From Candidatus Omnitrophota bacterium (GTDB lineage: Bacteria > Ratteibacteria > UBA8468 > B48-G9 > DTJG01), in assembly GCA_023485205.1 (NCBI GenBank), contig JAMCZX010000030.1:1-9496 (forward strand): a stretch of DNA of 9,496 nt. Reading direction: 5' to 3'. Position 1 is the first letter of the stretch, and each line of letters begins with the position of its first letter. Below, piece by piece: positions 1 through 5,462 of the stretch. The translations under genes and the position numbers were made by a program. A model generated the notes under the pieces. That model ran no database searches. It was not told the origin of the DNA and saw only the letters and a list, made by a program, of their open reading frames with translations.

Positions 1-126
1 AAAACATATTTGTGGGGAATAACATATGGAGATAAAAAATTTGTGGCTGTAGGAGGTGGAATAGTTTTAACTTCTTCTAATGGGATTAATTGGAAAGAAA
101 TAAAATTTCCTCAGACAAGTTTTTCC
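1..126 (+). repeat. left arm of a perfect 126-bp inverted repeat
   Basis: Each base x from 1 to 126 is complementary to base 417-x (416 down to 291), with no mismatch on direct reading. The match breaks at base 127/290, where plus reads GGA (Gly) and the minus copy reads TGA (stop). The arm may continue to the left of the window. The two arms enclose a 164-bp loop (127-290). Confidence 0.95.
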
Positions 127-279
127 GGAATAACATATGGAGATGGAAAATTTGTAGCAGTTGGTATGGGATACAATACCACCACACACCATCGTTGTGG
201 AATAATTATTACTTCTCAGAATGAAAAAATATGGAAAAGTATATATATCACATCCCATGACATAAGCAAACTAAAATAG
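1..279 (+). CDS. C-terminal part of a propeller-type repeat protein (cut by window edge)
   Basis: The frame is open at base 1 (K-T-Y-L-W-G-I-T-Y-G-D...) and stops at 277-279, so only the last 92 residues are present. It holds two copies of the repeat GITYGD-x-KFVAVG ... I-x-[LI]TS-x-N-x-x-x-W, the pattern of BNR/Asp-box-like beta-propeller proteins that are usually secreted or on the cell surface. Bases 1-126 are an exact reverse-complement copy of 416-291, inside the minus-strand repeat gene. From base 127 on, this copy continues with another repeat (GITYGDGKFVAVG, then a His/Thr/Cys insertion and GIIITS) where the minus copy stops. It is therefore best read as an alternative or true 3' end of that gene in inverted orientation, not as an independent gene. 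No start or ribosome site is visible. Confidence 0.6.
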   Translation, partial: KTYLWGITYGDKKFVAVGGGIVLTSSNGINWKEIKFPQTSFSGITYGDGKFVAVGMGYNTTTHHRCGIIITSQNEKIWKSIYITSHDISKLK

Positions 280-287
280 AAACTTTT

Positions 288-851
288 TCAGGAAAAACTT
301 GTCTGAGGAAATTTTATTTCTTTCCAATTAATCCCATTAGAAGAAGTTAAAACTATTCCACCTCCTACAGCCACAAATTTTTTATCTCCATATGTTATTC
401 CCCACAAATATGTTTTTGAACCACAACGACCGGGTTTTATTCCAAAATTTTGTTTTGTCCATGTTATTCCTCCATTTGAAGAAGTTAATATAGTACTATG
501 TTTTCCCACTGCTACAAATTTTCCATCTCCATATGTTATCCCCCACAAAATATTATTATTTCGTCCAGAATATTTTTTTGTCCAAATTATTCCCTTAGTA
601 GAACTAAAAATACTACTACCACTTCTCGGCCACAGATCTCCTACAGCAACAAATTGGTTATCTCCATATGTTATTCCATAAAAAATGGAAGAGGTTTTAA
701 TATTGTATCCTATCCAAGTAATACCACTATTAGAAGAAATTAAAACTTTACCAAAACCAACTACTGCTACAAATTTATTATTTCCATATGCTATTGCAGA
801 AATACCATAATGGCGCGTTGGAAAGTCTAATATTTTTAGTTCTACTTTGGA
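288..851 (-). pseudogene. Propeller-type repeat protein, C-terminal two thirds (frame-shifted from 842-1189)
   Basis: This frame codes for about 187 residues with four repeats: AIAYGNNKFVAVV, GITYGDNQFVAVG, GITYGDGKFVAVG and GITYGDKKFVAVG. Each is followed by a strand pair of the type ILTSSNGGITW. It has no start codon of its own with a ribosome site; a TTG at 548-546 is the first alternative start and lies inside a repeat. It continues the 842-1189 frame after one base is added in the T6 run at 853-858, so the two are halves of one gene of about 300 residues. The stop TGA (290-288) falls exactly at the edge of the inverted repeat and cuts off the repeat cycle after PQTSFS. The role is unknown; a secreted or surface binding propeller is inferred. 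The shift may be a sequencing error in a homopolymer, a decay mutation or a phase switch. Confidence 0.7.
291..416 (-). repeat. right arm of the 126-bp inverted repeat
   Basis: This is the exact reverse complement of 1-126. It codes for the last full repeat (WGITYGDKKFVAVG...) of the minus-strand gene. Next to base 416 the gene continues normally toward its 5' end, so this arm sits in its native gene context and the left arm is the duplicated one. Confidence 0.95.
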
Positions 852-1189
852 ATTTTTTGTTTTGACCAGTGTATCCCATCCGAAGAGGTAATAATTGTAC
901 CATATCCTCCAACAGCAACAAATTTTTTGTCTCCATATACTATTCCGTTAAGAAATTGGTTTGTTTCAAAATTTTGTTTTGTCCATGTTATTCCATTGGT
1001 AGAGGTCAAAATTATACTTCTCATAGTTTTTTTAACATAACTTCCAATCCATCCGATAGCAACAAATTGGTTATCTCCATATACTATTTTCGAAAGATTA
1101 ACAGGCTTACAAAAAGCTGAATGTAAAAAACTAAAAATAAAAATACTTAAAATTAATTTATTCCAGATTCTAAATATACTTTTATTCAT
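842..1189 (-). CDS. Secreted propeller-type repeat protein, N-terminal part
   Basis: This 115-residue frame opens with a typical signal peptide: N-K-S-I-F-R-I-W-N-K, then a hydrophobic stretch at residues 12-22, with probable cleavage near A25-F26-C27. Residue F26 before the Cys does not fit a lipobox, so signal peptidase I is more likely than lipoprotein processing. Two repeats follow, KIVYGDNQFVAIG and GIVYGDKKFVAVG, each ending in a TS-x-[ND]GI-x-W motif. The frame ends at TAG 844-842, one base out of phase with four more repeats downstream. The ATG lies 11 bases after the stop of the Rhs tip at 1201, the position an immunity gene holds in Rhs operons, but a signal peptide followed by a propeller is not a usual immunity protein. 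There is no clear Shine-Dalgarno (A-rich leader), so translation may be coupled to the Rhs gene. Confidence 0.75.
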   Translation of the reverse strand: MNKSIFRIWNKLILSIFIFSFLHSAFCKPVNLSKIVYGDNQFVAIGWIGSYVKKTMRSIILTSTNGITWTKQNFETNQFLNGIVYGDKKFVAVGGYGTIITSSDGIHWSKQKIPK

Positions 1190-1200
1190 TTTTTTCTATT

Positions 1201-2250
1201 TTATTGAAAAGATTTAATAGGATTACCTCTACTGAGTGCCCAGTTAGATAAAAGATTATCTTGCTGGGTTATTAAATTAGCAAGTGCATCTTCATTTTCC
1301 ACTGAAGGTTCTATTAAGTATTTTATTCCAGTAGAACATAGGGTGGCATCGTATGCTACATCACACACACTTAGTCTTTTATCGCATTCTCCCCGGGTTG
1401 GCCATGGAGGACTATAATTTATATTTGGATGTCTCTTTTGGGCCGCTTCACTGCAAATCTTATTTATGGCTTCATTTAGTGCTTCCTTACCAAGGTTTTT
1501 AAGTATGTTTTTATAGGTATTATATATATCGTTTATCCAATCTGCCACTTGAGATGAAGGATTTGGAATTCTTTGTGCACCAGAACCAGATTGAAAACCA
1601 GTTGGATCATTATTGTTTATTGGATTATTATCACAATAAATATAAGGATATTTCAATATATTAGGGAAGGTTGGTAGCATATTTTCAGGAGTATATAGAA
1701 AAACTGGTGGTACTGGAATTAAAAGCAAATTTAAAATATCAGGATTTTCTCTTGGTTCACCACCACCACAAATTGGACATCCACCTAATGAAGTAGTTGG
1801 AGATAAAATTATATTTTCTGTATATTCTGGCACCTCTCTTAACAGCGGGTCTACTTCAAGGAATCTACCTAATCTTAGGTCTTGGTATCTTGCTCTGTAG
1901 TAATATAATCCTGCGTCTCTGTCATATTCTCTTCCTTGGTAAGTGATTGTGTTGGTAAAGCCGTTTTCTCTACCCCAGTCTATTCCTTCTCCTTCGTTTC
2001 CCTGTATGCCTTGTCCCTCTCCTCCTCTATTCATCATTTCTCCAAATGGTAGGTAATTATAACTGGCTATGACTTGCCCCCTTGAATTTGTCAGTTGTCT
2101 CACATTCCCTTCTCCATCATAGAGGTAGTATACTGTATGCCAGCGTACATATCCATTTTCTCTGTATCGCATACTTATGGGTTGGTCTGTTGTGTCTCCG
2201 TAGGTGTATATTTTCTTTGCCCTCCCATATTTATTATACACTATAAGCAC
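1201..2250 (-). CDS. Orphan Rhs/YD-repeat tip with unidentified C-terminal domain (tip 2)
   Basis: The protein has 349 residues if it starts at GTG 2250; the frame is open up to 2334, just after a TAA at 2337-2335. Residues 1-140 are Rhs-associated core: YDGEGNVRQLTNSRG, YNYLPFGEMMN, YQGREYDRDAGLYYYRARYQD and LGRFLEVDPLL. The junction motif NNPIN-x-x-DPTG is at about 208-218. The variable tip follows (about 219-349), polar and mostly helical, with Cys at 266, 289, 296 and 305 and no toxin family I recognise. In Rhs proteins this position carries a toxin released after self-cleavage near DPxG. The encapsulating YD shell of more than a thousand residues and any export domain are missing, so this is a displaced tip or pseudogene rather than a full effector. 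The 2180-2333 stretch is almost identical to 3606-3759 in the upstream tip. Confidence 0.75.
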   Translation of the reverse strand: MLIVYNKYGRAKKIYTYGDTTDQPISMRYRENGYVRWHTVYYLYDGEGNVRQLTNSRGQVIASYNYLPFGEMMNRGGEGQGIQGNEGEGIDWGRENGFTNTITYQGREYDRDAGLYYYRARYQDLRLGRFLEVDPLLREVPEYTENIILSPTTSLGGCPICGGGEPRENPDILNLLLIPVPPVFLYTPENMLPTFPNILKYPYIYCDNNPINNNDPTGFQSGSGAQRIPNPSSQVADWINDIYNTYKNILKNLGKEALNEAINKICSEAAQKRHPNINYSPPWPTRGECDKRLSVCDVAYDATLCSTGIKYLIEPSVENEDALANLITQQDNLLSNWALSRGNPIKSFQ

Positions 2251-2333
2251 CTGGTCTATCCCATTTATTGTGTCAAAGAAATATTGGCTTACTTTTCCTC
2301 TTACATTTTTCTTATATACTCTCTTTGTTCCAC
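2180..2333 (-). repeat. Rhs core direct repeat, copy 2
   Basis: This segment matches 3606-3759 in 153 of 154 positions by direct reading (T at 2296 against A at 3722). Homology ends abruptly at 2333/3759, inside the minus-strand motif TGGAAC. Similarity resumes to the left at 1853-1950 against about 3243-3360, with more differences. The near identity means recent duplication or gene conversion. Confidence 0.9.
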
Positions 2334-2400
2334 TTTATTCCATTTGGTGAAGTTAGAATTGTACCATTAGAGTCTACTGCTACAAATTTAGGTAGATTTA
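2334..2400 (-). pseudogene. Fragment of a propeller-type repeat gene
   Basis: The minus strand encodes LPKFVAVDSNGTILTS then PNGIKWNKE, an unmistakable single repeat of the family found at 288-1189. It starts right after the two-helix gene at 2398 and runs in another frame into the Rhs core, where it ends. It has no start and no space for a full protein. It is the stump of a larger repeat gene that once stood downstream of the two-helix gene and was cut by recombination with an Rhs core at TGGAAC. Confidence 0.75.
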
Positions 2401-2652
2401 CCCATTTTTATCAAAAATTTTAATCTTCCATTTTTTATGCAACCAATTTGCAATAATTATTAAAAATACCCCTAAAAAGCCTAATATTAACCCCAAATAT
2501 CCTATTTTTACCAAATGTATATTTTTATATATTTGAGAAGGACTTAAACCTAGAATAAATATAGCACTAATAGTAATACCAATAGCGAATCCATAAATTG
2601 TACCTACTAAATAAACTTTTTTGGTATTATGTAAATCTGATGAATTCTTCAT
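2398..2652 (-). CDS. Small two-helix membrane protein, candidate immunity protein
   Basis: This 84-residue protein has a polar, lysine-bearing N-terminus, a hydrophobic helix at about residues 13-36 (VYLVGTIYGFAIGITISAIF), a short loop with SPSQIYKN, a second helix at about 49-71 and a basic tail (HKKWKIKIFDKNG). The positive-inside rule suggests both ends are cytoplasmic. I do not recognise a named family. It begins 34 bases after the stop of the Rhs tip at 2687, on the same strand; in Rhs systems that slot holds the cognate immunity gene. A membrane immunity protein would fit a toxin acting at the membrane, and the upstream tip does have a hydrophobic stretch. No Shine-Dalgarno is evident. 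The function is inferred from position only. Confidence 0.6.
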   Translation of the reverse strand: MKNSSDLHNTKKVYLVGTIYGFAIGITISAIFILGLSPSQIYKNIHLVKIGYLGLILGFLGVFLIIIANWLHKKWKIKIFDKNG

Positions 2653-2686
2653 TTTTTGATTTTTTATACAGCAAAATTAAAAAAAT

Positions 2687-4111
2687 TTATTCCTGCAATG
2701 GAGGATTATAATAATAAACTCCAGAGTTAACCCCACCTAACCCACCACCTTCACTATTTCCACTATTCTTTATGCATTTTATTCCCCATTCTGTACATGA
2801 TTGCTCTTCACATTCATGAAATGCTACAACAAGAGCTGTTACATCAGATGCCCACATTTCAGGTCCTATCCATGGTATATTCCCTCCTGTTCTTTCTATC
2901 CACGCCAATATTCCATTAAGCACAACACTTCCCAAATTAATCGATAAAGGTTTTGCAGTTAGAGCCAAAGCACAAGATCCTGCGCCAACATATCCCCAAA
3001 TTTGCCAGTTATACTGATACTTTAAACAAACACTTTTATAATGACCATTACAACACAAACCAGTAGGGTCTACATAATTTATAGGGTCATTATTTACGAA
3101 AATATAGGCAGGAGTGAAAATCGCATTGGAAGAAGGTGAATAGTTATTTATTAAATTATTATTTTGATTGGTATTGCCACAGCATCCACATCCTGAATTT
3201 CCGTTTGCAGATGGCAAATTATTCTCTGTGGTGTAGGTAGGCACTTCTCTTAAAAGCGGGTCTACTTCAAGGAAACGGCCAAGTCTTGGGTCTTGGTATC
3301 TTGCTCTGTAGTAATATAATCCTGCGTCTCTGTCATATTCTCTTCCTTGATAAGTGATTGTATTTCTCATTCCGTTTTGTCCCCAGTTTTGCAGTCCACC
3401 GAAAGGTGTCCCGTCTCCTATGTTTTCGCCCTCTCCTGTGTCTTCTCCTTTATTCATCATCTCTCCAAATGGTAGGTAGTTGTATGTGGCTATGACTTGC
3501 CCCCTTGAATTTGTCCGTTGTCTCACATTCCCTTGCCCATCATAGAGGTAATAAATTGTGTGCCAGCGGCCATATCCATTTTCCTTGTACTGTCGCATTT
3601 CTATTGGTTGGTCTGTTGTGTCTCCGTAGGTGTATATTTTCTTTGCCCTCCCATATTTATTATACACTATAAGCACCTGGTCTATCCCATTTATTGTGTC
3701 AAAGAAATATTGGCTTACTTTACCTCTTACATTTTTCTTATATACTCTCTTTGTTCCACAATCGCAGTTATGGAATATCTCTGTTTTGTTGTTCGGGAAC
3801 TCTATTTGGGTCAGTAGGTTATTGTAGTCATATGTATATGTTGTGGTGAATGTCCCGCAATTCTGATTTTCATTTCCGCCTATTTCTCCTTTTGTAATCT
3901 TAACCTGTTTTGTTGCTATATTCCCATTTGCGTCGTAGGTGTAGTTTGTTGTTGTTATTGGTATTGTTATCTGATTTCTTGGTGTATTGATTGTTTTTTC
4001 GTTTTGTTTCTGTATTAGTTGTTCCTGATTATTGTATGTATATATTATTGTTTCTTCTGGCATTACACATTGCGTCATCAAAAATCTATGTGAATTCGCT
4101 TTGCTCCTCAA
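2687..4111 (-). CDS. Rhs/YD-repeat C-terminal region with Cys-rich variable tip (tip 1)
   Basis: The frame has 474 residues from a TTG at 4111; an in-frame TAG sits at 4117-4115, so it cannot extend further. Residues 1-17 resemble a translated intergenic repeat, and Rhs-like sequence starts near residue 18. YD repeats follow (YTYNNQEQLIQ, YTYDANGNIATKQ, YTYDYNNLLTQIEF), then the core (YLYDGQGNVRQRTNSRG, YNYLPFGEMMN, YYYRARYQDPRLGRFLEVDP) and YIFVNNDPINYVDPTGL at 336-352. This is the classic boundary, near which Rhs proteins cleave themselves. The tip (353-474) is Cys-rich (353, 354, 362, 380, 434, 439, 446), with a moderately hydrophobic stretch at about 373-405 and a Gly/Asn-rich end; I know no family for it. 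The N-terminal shell and export domains are absent, so it is an orphan tip or a 5'-truncated gene. The start is uncertain. Confidence 0.75.
   Translation of the reverse strand: MRSKANSHRFLMTQCVMPEETIIYTYNNQEQLIQKQNEKTINTPRNQITIPITTTNYTYDANGNIATKQVKITKGEIGGNENQNCGTFTTTYTYDYNNLLTQIEFPNNKTEIFHNCDCGTKRVYKKNVRGKVSQYFFDTINGIDQVLIVYNKYGRAKKIYTYGDTTDQPIEMRQYKENGYGRWHTIYYLYDGQGNVRQRTNSRGQVIATYNYLPFGEMMNKGEDTGEGENIGDGTPFGGLQNWGQNGMRNTITYQGREYDRDAGLYYYRARYQDPRLGRFLEVDPLLREVPTYTTENNLPSANGNSGCGCCGNTNQNNNLINNYSPSSNAIFTPAYIFVNNDPINYVDPTGLCCNGHYKSVCLKYQYNWQIWGYVGAGSCALALTAKPLSINLGSVVLNGILAWIERTGGNIPWIGPEMWASDVTALVVAFHECEEQSCTEWGIKCIKNSGNSEGGGLGGVNSGVYYYNPPLQE
3606..3759 (-). repeat. Rhs core direct repeat, copy 1
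   Basis: This is the partner of 2180-2333, at an offset of 1426 bases. It codes for the core segment CGTKRVYKK through TYGDTTDQP of tip 1. Here the sequence upstream (3760 on) stays Rhs-like, so this copy has the original context and copy 2 is the rearranged one. Confidence 0.9.
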
Positions 4112-4115
4112 TGAC
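4095..4115 (-). repeat. Remnant resembling a GAGGAGCGAAGCGA-type intergenic repeat
   Basis: On the minus strand the sequence reads GTCATTGAGGAGCAAAGCGAA. It resembles, from memory, the short dispersed element TCATTGCGAGGAGCGAAGCGA seen in many bacterial genomes. It stands exactly where Rhs homology is lost and is translated as the first residues of the Rhs frame. The assignment rests on one imperfect copy. Confidence 0.35.
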
Positions 4116-4119
4116 TATG

Positions 4120-4146
4120 AGGTGTTTTGTAATCTACAAAACACCT
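4120..4146. terminator. Perfect 12-bp hairpin downstream of cysH
   Basis: AGGTGTTTTGTA and TACAAAACACCT flank a three-base loop (ATC). The hairpin lies eight bases beyond the cysH stop, between cysH and the Rhs frame, both on minus. On the plus side it is followed by TGCTTTTATT, a poor U-tract, and on the minus side by no U-run. It may therefore be a weak terminator for plus-strand readthrough, or a 3'-end stabilising hairpin for cysH mRNA that insulates it from the accessory region. Confidence 0.55.
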
Positions 4147-4154
4147 TGCTTTTA

Positions 4155-4856
4155 TTAAATCTTTGATTTTATAGGATGAAGTCCGCATTCCTTATTTTCT
4201 GGTGATTCCCACCACCATCGGCCAGCGCGAATATCTTCCCCCGGTTTAATTGCCCTGGTGCATGGAGCGCAACCAATACTTGGATATCCATTATCATGCA
4301 ATTGATTATAAGGCACATTGTTTTTCTTTATATATTCCCAGACTTGTTGTTCTGACCAATCAGTAATTGGATTTATTTTTATTATTGAGTTATGGGCAAT
4401 ATCAATTTCAACTTTTTGTATATTTGTCCGGGTGACAGCTTGTTGTTTTCTTAAACCGCAAATCCATGCATCTAAATCTTTTAAAGCTCTGTTTAAAGGT
4501 TCAACTTTTCTAATGTTACAGCACAAATGTCTTAATTCAATGCTCTTATAAAATAAATTAAACCCATATTCAGATATCATTTTTTCAATAGATGTTGTAT
4601 CTGGATAATAAACATCCATAGTAATATTATATTTTTCTTTTATTTTATCCATAATATTATAAGTTTCCGGATGTAATCTTCCTGTATCAATGGTAAAAAT
4701 TTTAATGGAAGGGGATGTTTTTGATATTATATCTATCAAAACAACATCTTCTAATCCAAAACTTGATGCCAATGCGACTTTATTCTTGAATTTTTCACCT
4801 GCCCATTGAATTATTTCTTCTGCTTTTTTACTTTCCAATTCTTCAAATTTTTTCAT
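4155..4856 (-). CDS. cysH: Adenylyl-sulfate/phosphoadenylyl-sulfate reductase, 4Fe-4S type
   Basis: This cytoplasmic enzyme of assimilatory sulfate reduction converts APS (or PAPS) to sulfite and AMP (or PAP), with thioredoxin as donor. At 233 residues it has the usual length. Visible motifs are SSFGLEDVVLIDII (31-44, nucleotide-binding loop), IDTGRLHPET (56-65), RKVEPL (116-121), WICGLRKQQAVTR (131-143) and the C-terminal ECGLH, whose Cys224 is the catalytic residue. The Cys pairs CC (112-113) and CAPC (196-199) are the cluster ligands that mark the APS-using bacterial and plant-like subgroup rather than the cluster-free E. coli type. The start ATG has a clear AGGAGG site at 4867-4862, five bases upstream. 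No other sulfate genes are adjacent; it is transcribed away from rplM from a shared intergenic region. Confidence 0.95.
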   Translation of the reverse strand: MKKFEELESKKAEEIIQWAGEKFKNKVALASSFGLEDVVLIDIISKTSPSIKIFTIDTGRLHPETYNIMDKIKEKYNITMDVYYPDTTSIEKMISEYGFNLFYKSIELRHLCCNIRKVEPLNRALKDLDAWICGLRKQQAVTRTNIQKVEIDIAHNSIIKINPITDWSEQQVWEYIKKNNVPYNQLHDNGYPSIGCAPCTRAIKPGEDIRAGRWWWESPENKECGLHPIKSKI

Positions 4857-4924
4857 TTTTTCCTCCTGTTTTTTTTGTTTTATATTTAATATTTTATTTA
4901 TTCTACTTATTCTATTGAATTAAT

Positions 4925-4951
4925 ATTATAATATAAAAAAATTTTTGTCAA
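4925..4951 (-). promoter_or_regulatory. Probable sigma-70 promoter of cysH
   Basis: On minus, TTGACA (4951-4946) and TATAAT (4930-4925) both match consensus with a short 15-base spacer. TAATAT two bases further on would give 17. The start of transcription would be near 4918, giving a leader of about 60 bases before the cysH ATG. Confidence 0.55.
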
Positions 4952-4958
4952 GACAAAA
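4943..4958. promoter_or_regulatory. Palindrome TTTTGTC-AA-GACAAAA, possible operator
   Basis: This is a perfect seven-base-arm palindrome that covers the cysH -35 box and ends three bases before the rplM -35 box. Its position would let one bound protein affect both promoters. The sequence is AT-rich and partly made of the -35 elements themselves, so chance is a real alternative. Confidence 0.35.
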
Positions 4959-4961
4959 TTT

Positions 4962-4990
4962 TTGACAATATAAAATTTTAATATTATGAT
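4962..4990 (+). promoter_or_regulatory. Strong sigma-70 promoter of the rplM operon
   Basis: TTGACA (4962-4967), a 17-base spacer and TATGAT (4985-4990) form a near-consensus promoter. Transcription would start near 4997, giving a leader of about 27 bases with a GGGGGA ribosome site (5014-5019) before the ATG at 5024. No attenuator-like structure fits in this space. Confidence 0.75.
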
Positions 4991-5023
4991 ATATCTCATA
5001 ATTTAATTTATATGGGGGATTAG

Positions 5024-5461
5024 ATGAGACAGAAGAAAACATTTTTACCAAAAGTTGAAAGTATAGAAAAAAAATATTTTCTTATAGATGCAAAAGATAA
5101 AGTACTTGGAAGGCTTGCAACAAATGTGGCAACTATTCTTATGGGGAAACATAAGCCTTTATGGACACCATTTTTAGACACAGGTGATTTTGTAATTATT
5201 ATTAATGCTGAAAAAGTAAAATTTACAGGCAAGAAACTTTTAGAGAAGGCTTATTATAGACATTCCGGATATCTTGGAGGATTAAAAAAAGAAACTGCTT
5301 TTTCTCTTCTTCAGAAAAATCCTGAAACTGTAATATTTCATGCAGTTAAGGGTATGCTTCCTAAAAATCATCTTGGTAGAAAAATGCTTAAAAAATTAAA
5401 AGTGTATAAAGGGCCTGAACACTTACATCAGGCACAGAAACCTGCTCTACTGGAGTTTTAA
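5024..5461 (+). CDS. rplM: 50S ribosomal protein L13 (uL13)
   Basis: This is an early-assembling protein of the large ribosomal subunit that contacts 23S rRNA. The 145 residues agree with the family's usual 140-150. Key stretches are [12 protein letters not shown] (22-33), GKHKPLWTP (41-49), [12 protein letters not shown] (77-88) and the signature [21 protein letters not shown] (108-128), read here in two parts: VKGMLPKN and [12 protein letters not shown]. The end [14 protein letters not shown] is also typical. The start has a GGGGGA site four bases upstream. In most bacteria rpsI (S9) follows directly; here the next gene, one base after the stop, is an acyl-transfer synthase instead. The split of the L13-S9 pair is the only unusual point. 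Confidence 0.97.
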   Translation: MRQKKTFLPKVESIEKKYFLIDAKDKVLGRLATNVATILMGKHKPLWTPFLDTGDFVIIINAEKVKFTGKKLLEKAYYRHSGYLGGLKKETAFSLLQKNPETVIFHAVKGMLPKNHLGRKMLKKLKVYKGPEHLHQAQKPALLEF

Positions 5462-5462
5462 T

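Noticed and set aside
1..416. Terminal inverted repeats of a transposon
   Set aside because: The loop is only 164 bases and codes for a propeller repeat, with no transposase, and the arms are coding sequence of the neighbouring gene.
498..1120. Plus-strand frames at 498-743 and 869-1120
   Set aside because: They are antisense shadows of the minus-strand repeat gene. Their composition (Ile/Tyr/Ser/Asn-rich, no motif) follows from the repeated codons opposite, and no ribosome site is present.
1..1189. CRISPR array or satellite from the recurring CCATATGTTATTCC-like motif
   Set aside because: The motif recurs at irregular distances and keeps a protein-coding pattern (GITYGD). There are no equal spacers.
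2095..3827. Three plus-strand frames opposite the Rhs tips (2095-2370, 3518-3817, 3630-3827) with similar sequences
   Set aside because: Their mutual similarity only mirrors the duplicated Rhs core on the other strand.
4857..5023. Riboswitch or attenuator in the cysH-rplM gap
   Set aside because: The sequence is nearly all A/T, the leaders are about 60 and 27 bases, and no conserved aptamer core such as a SAM or T-box element is visible.
5020..5232. Minus-strand frames opposite rplM, the synthase, the dehydratase and gatA
   Set aside because: All lie inside well-supported genes on the plus strand and have no recognisable motif.
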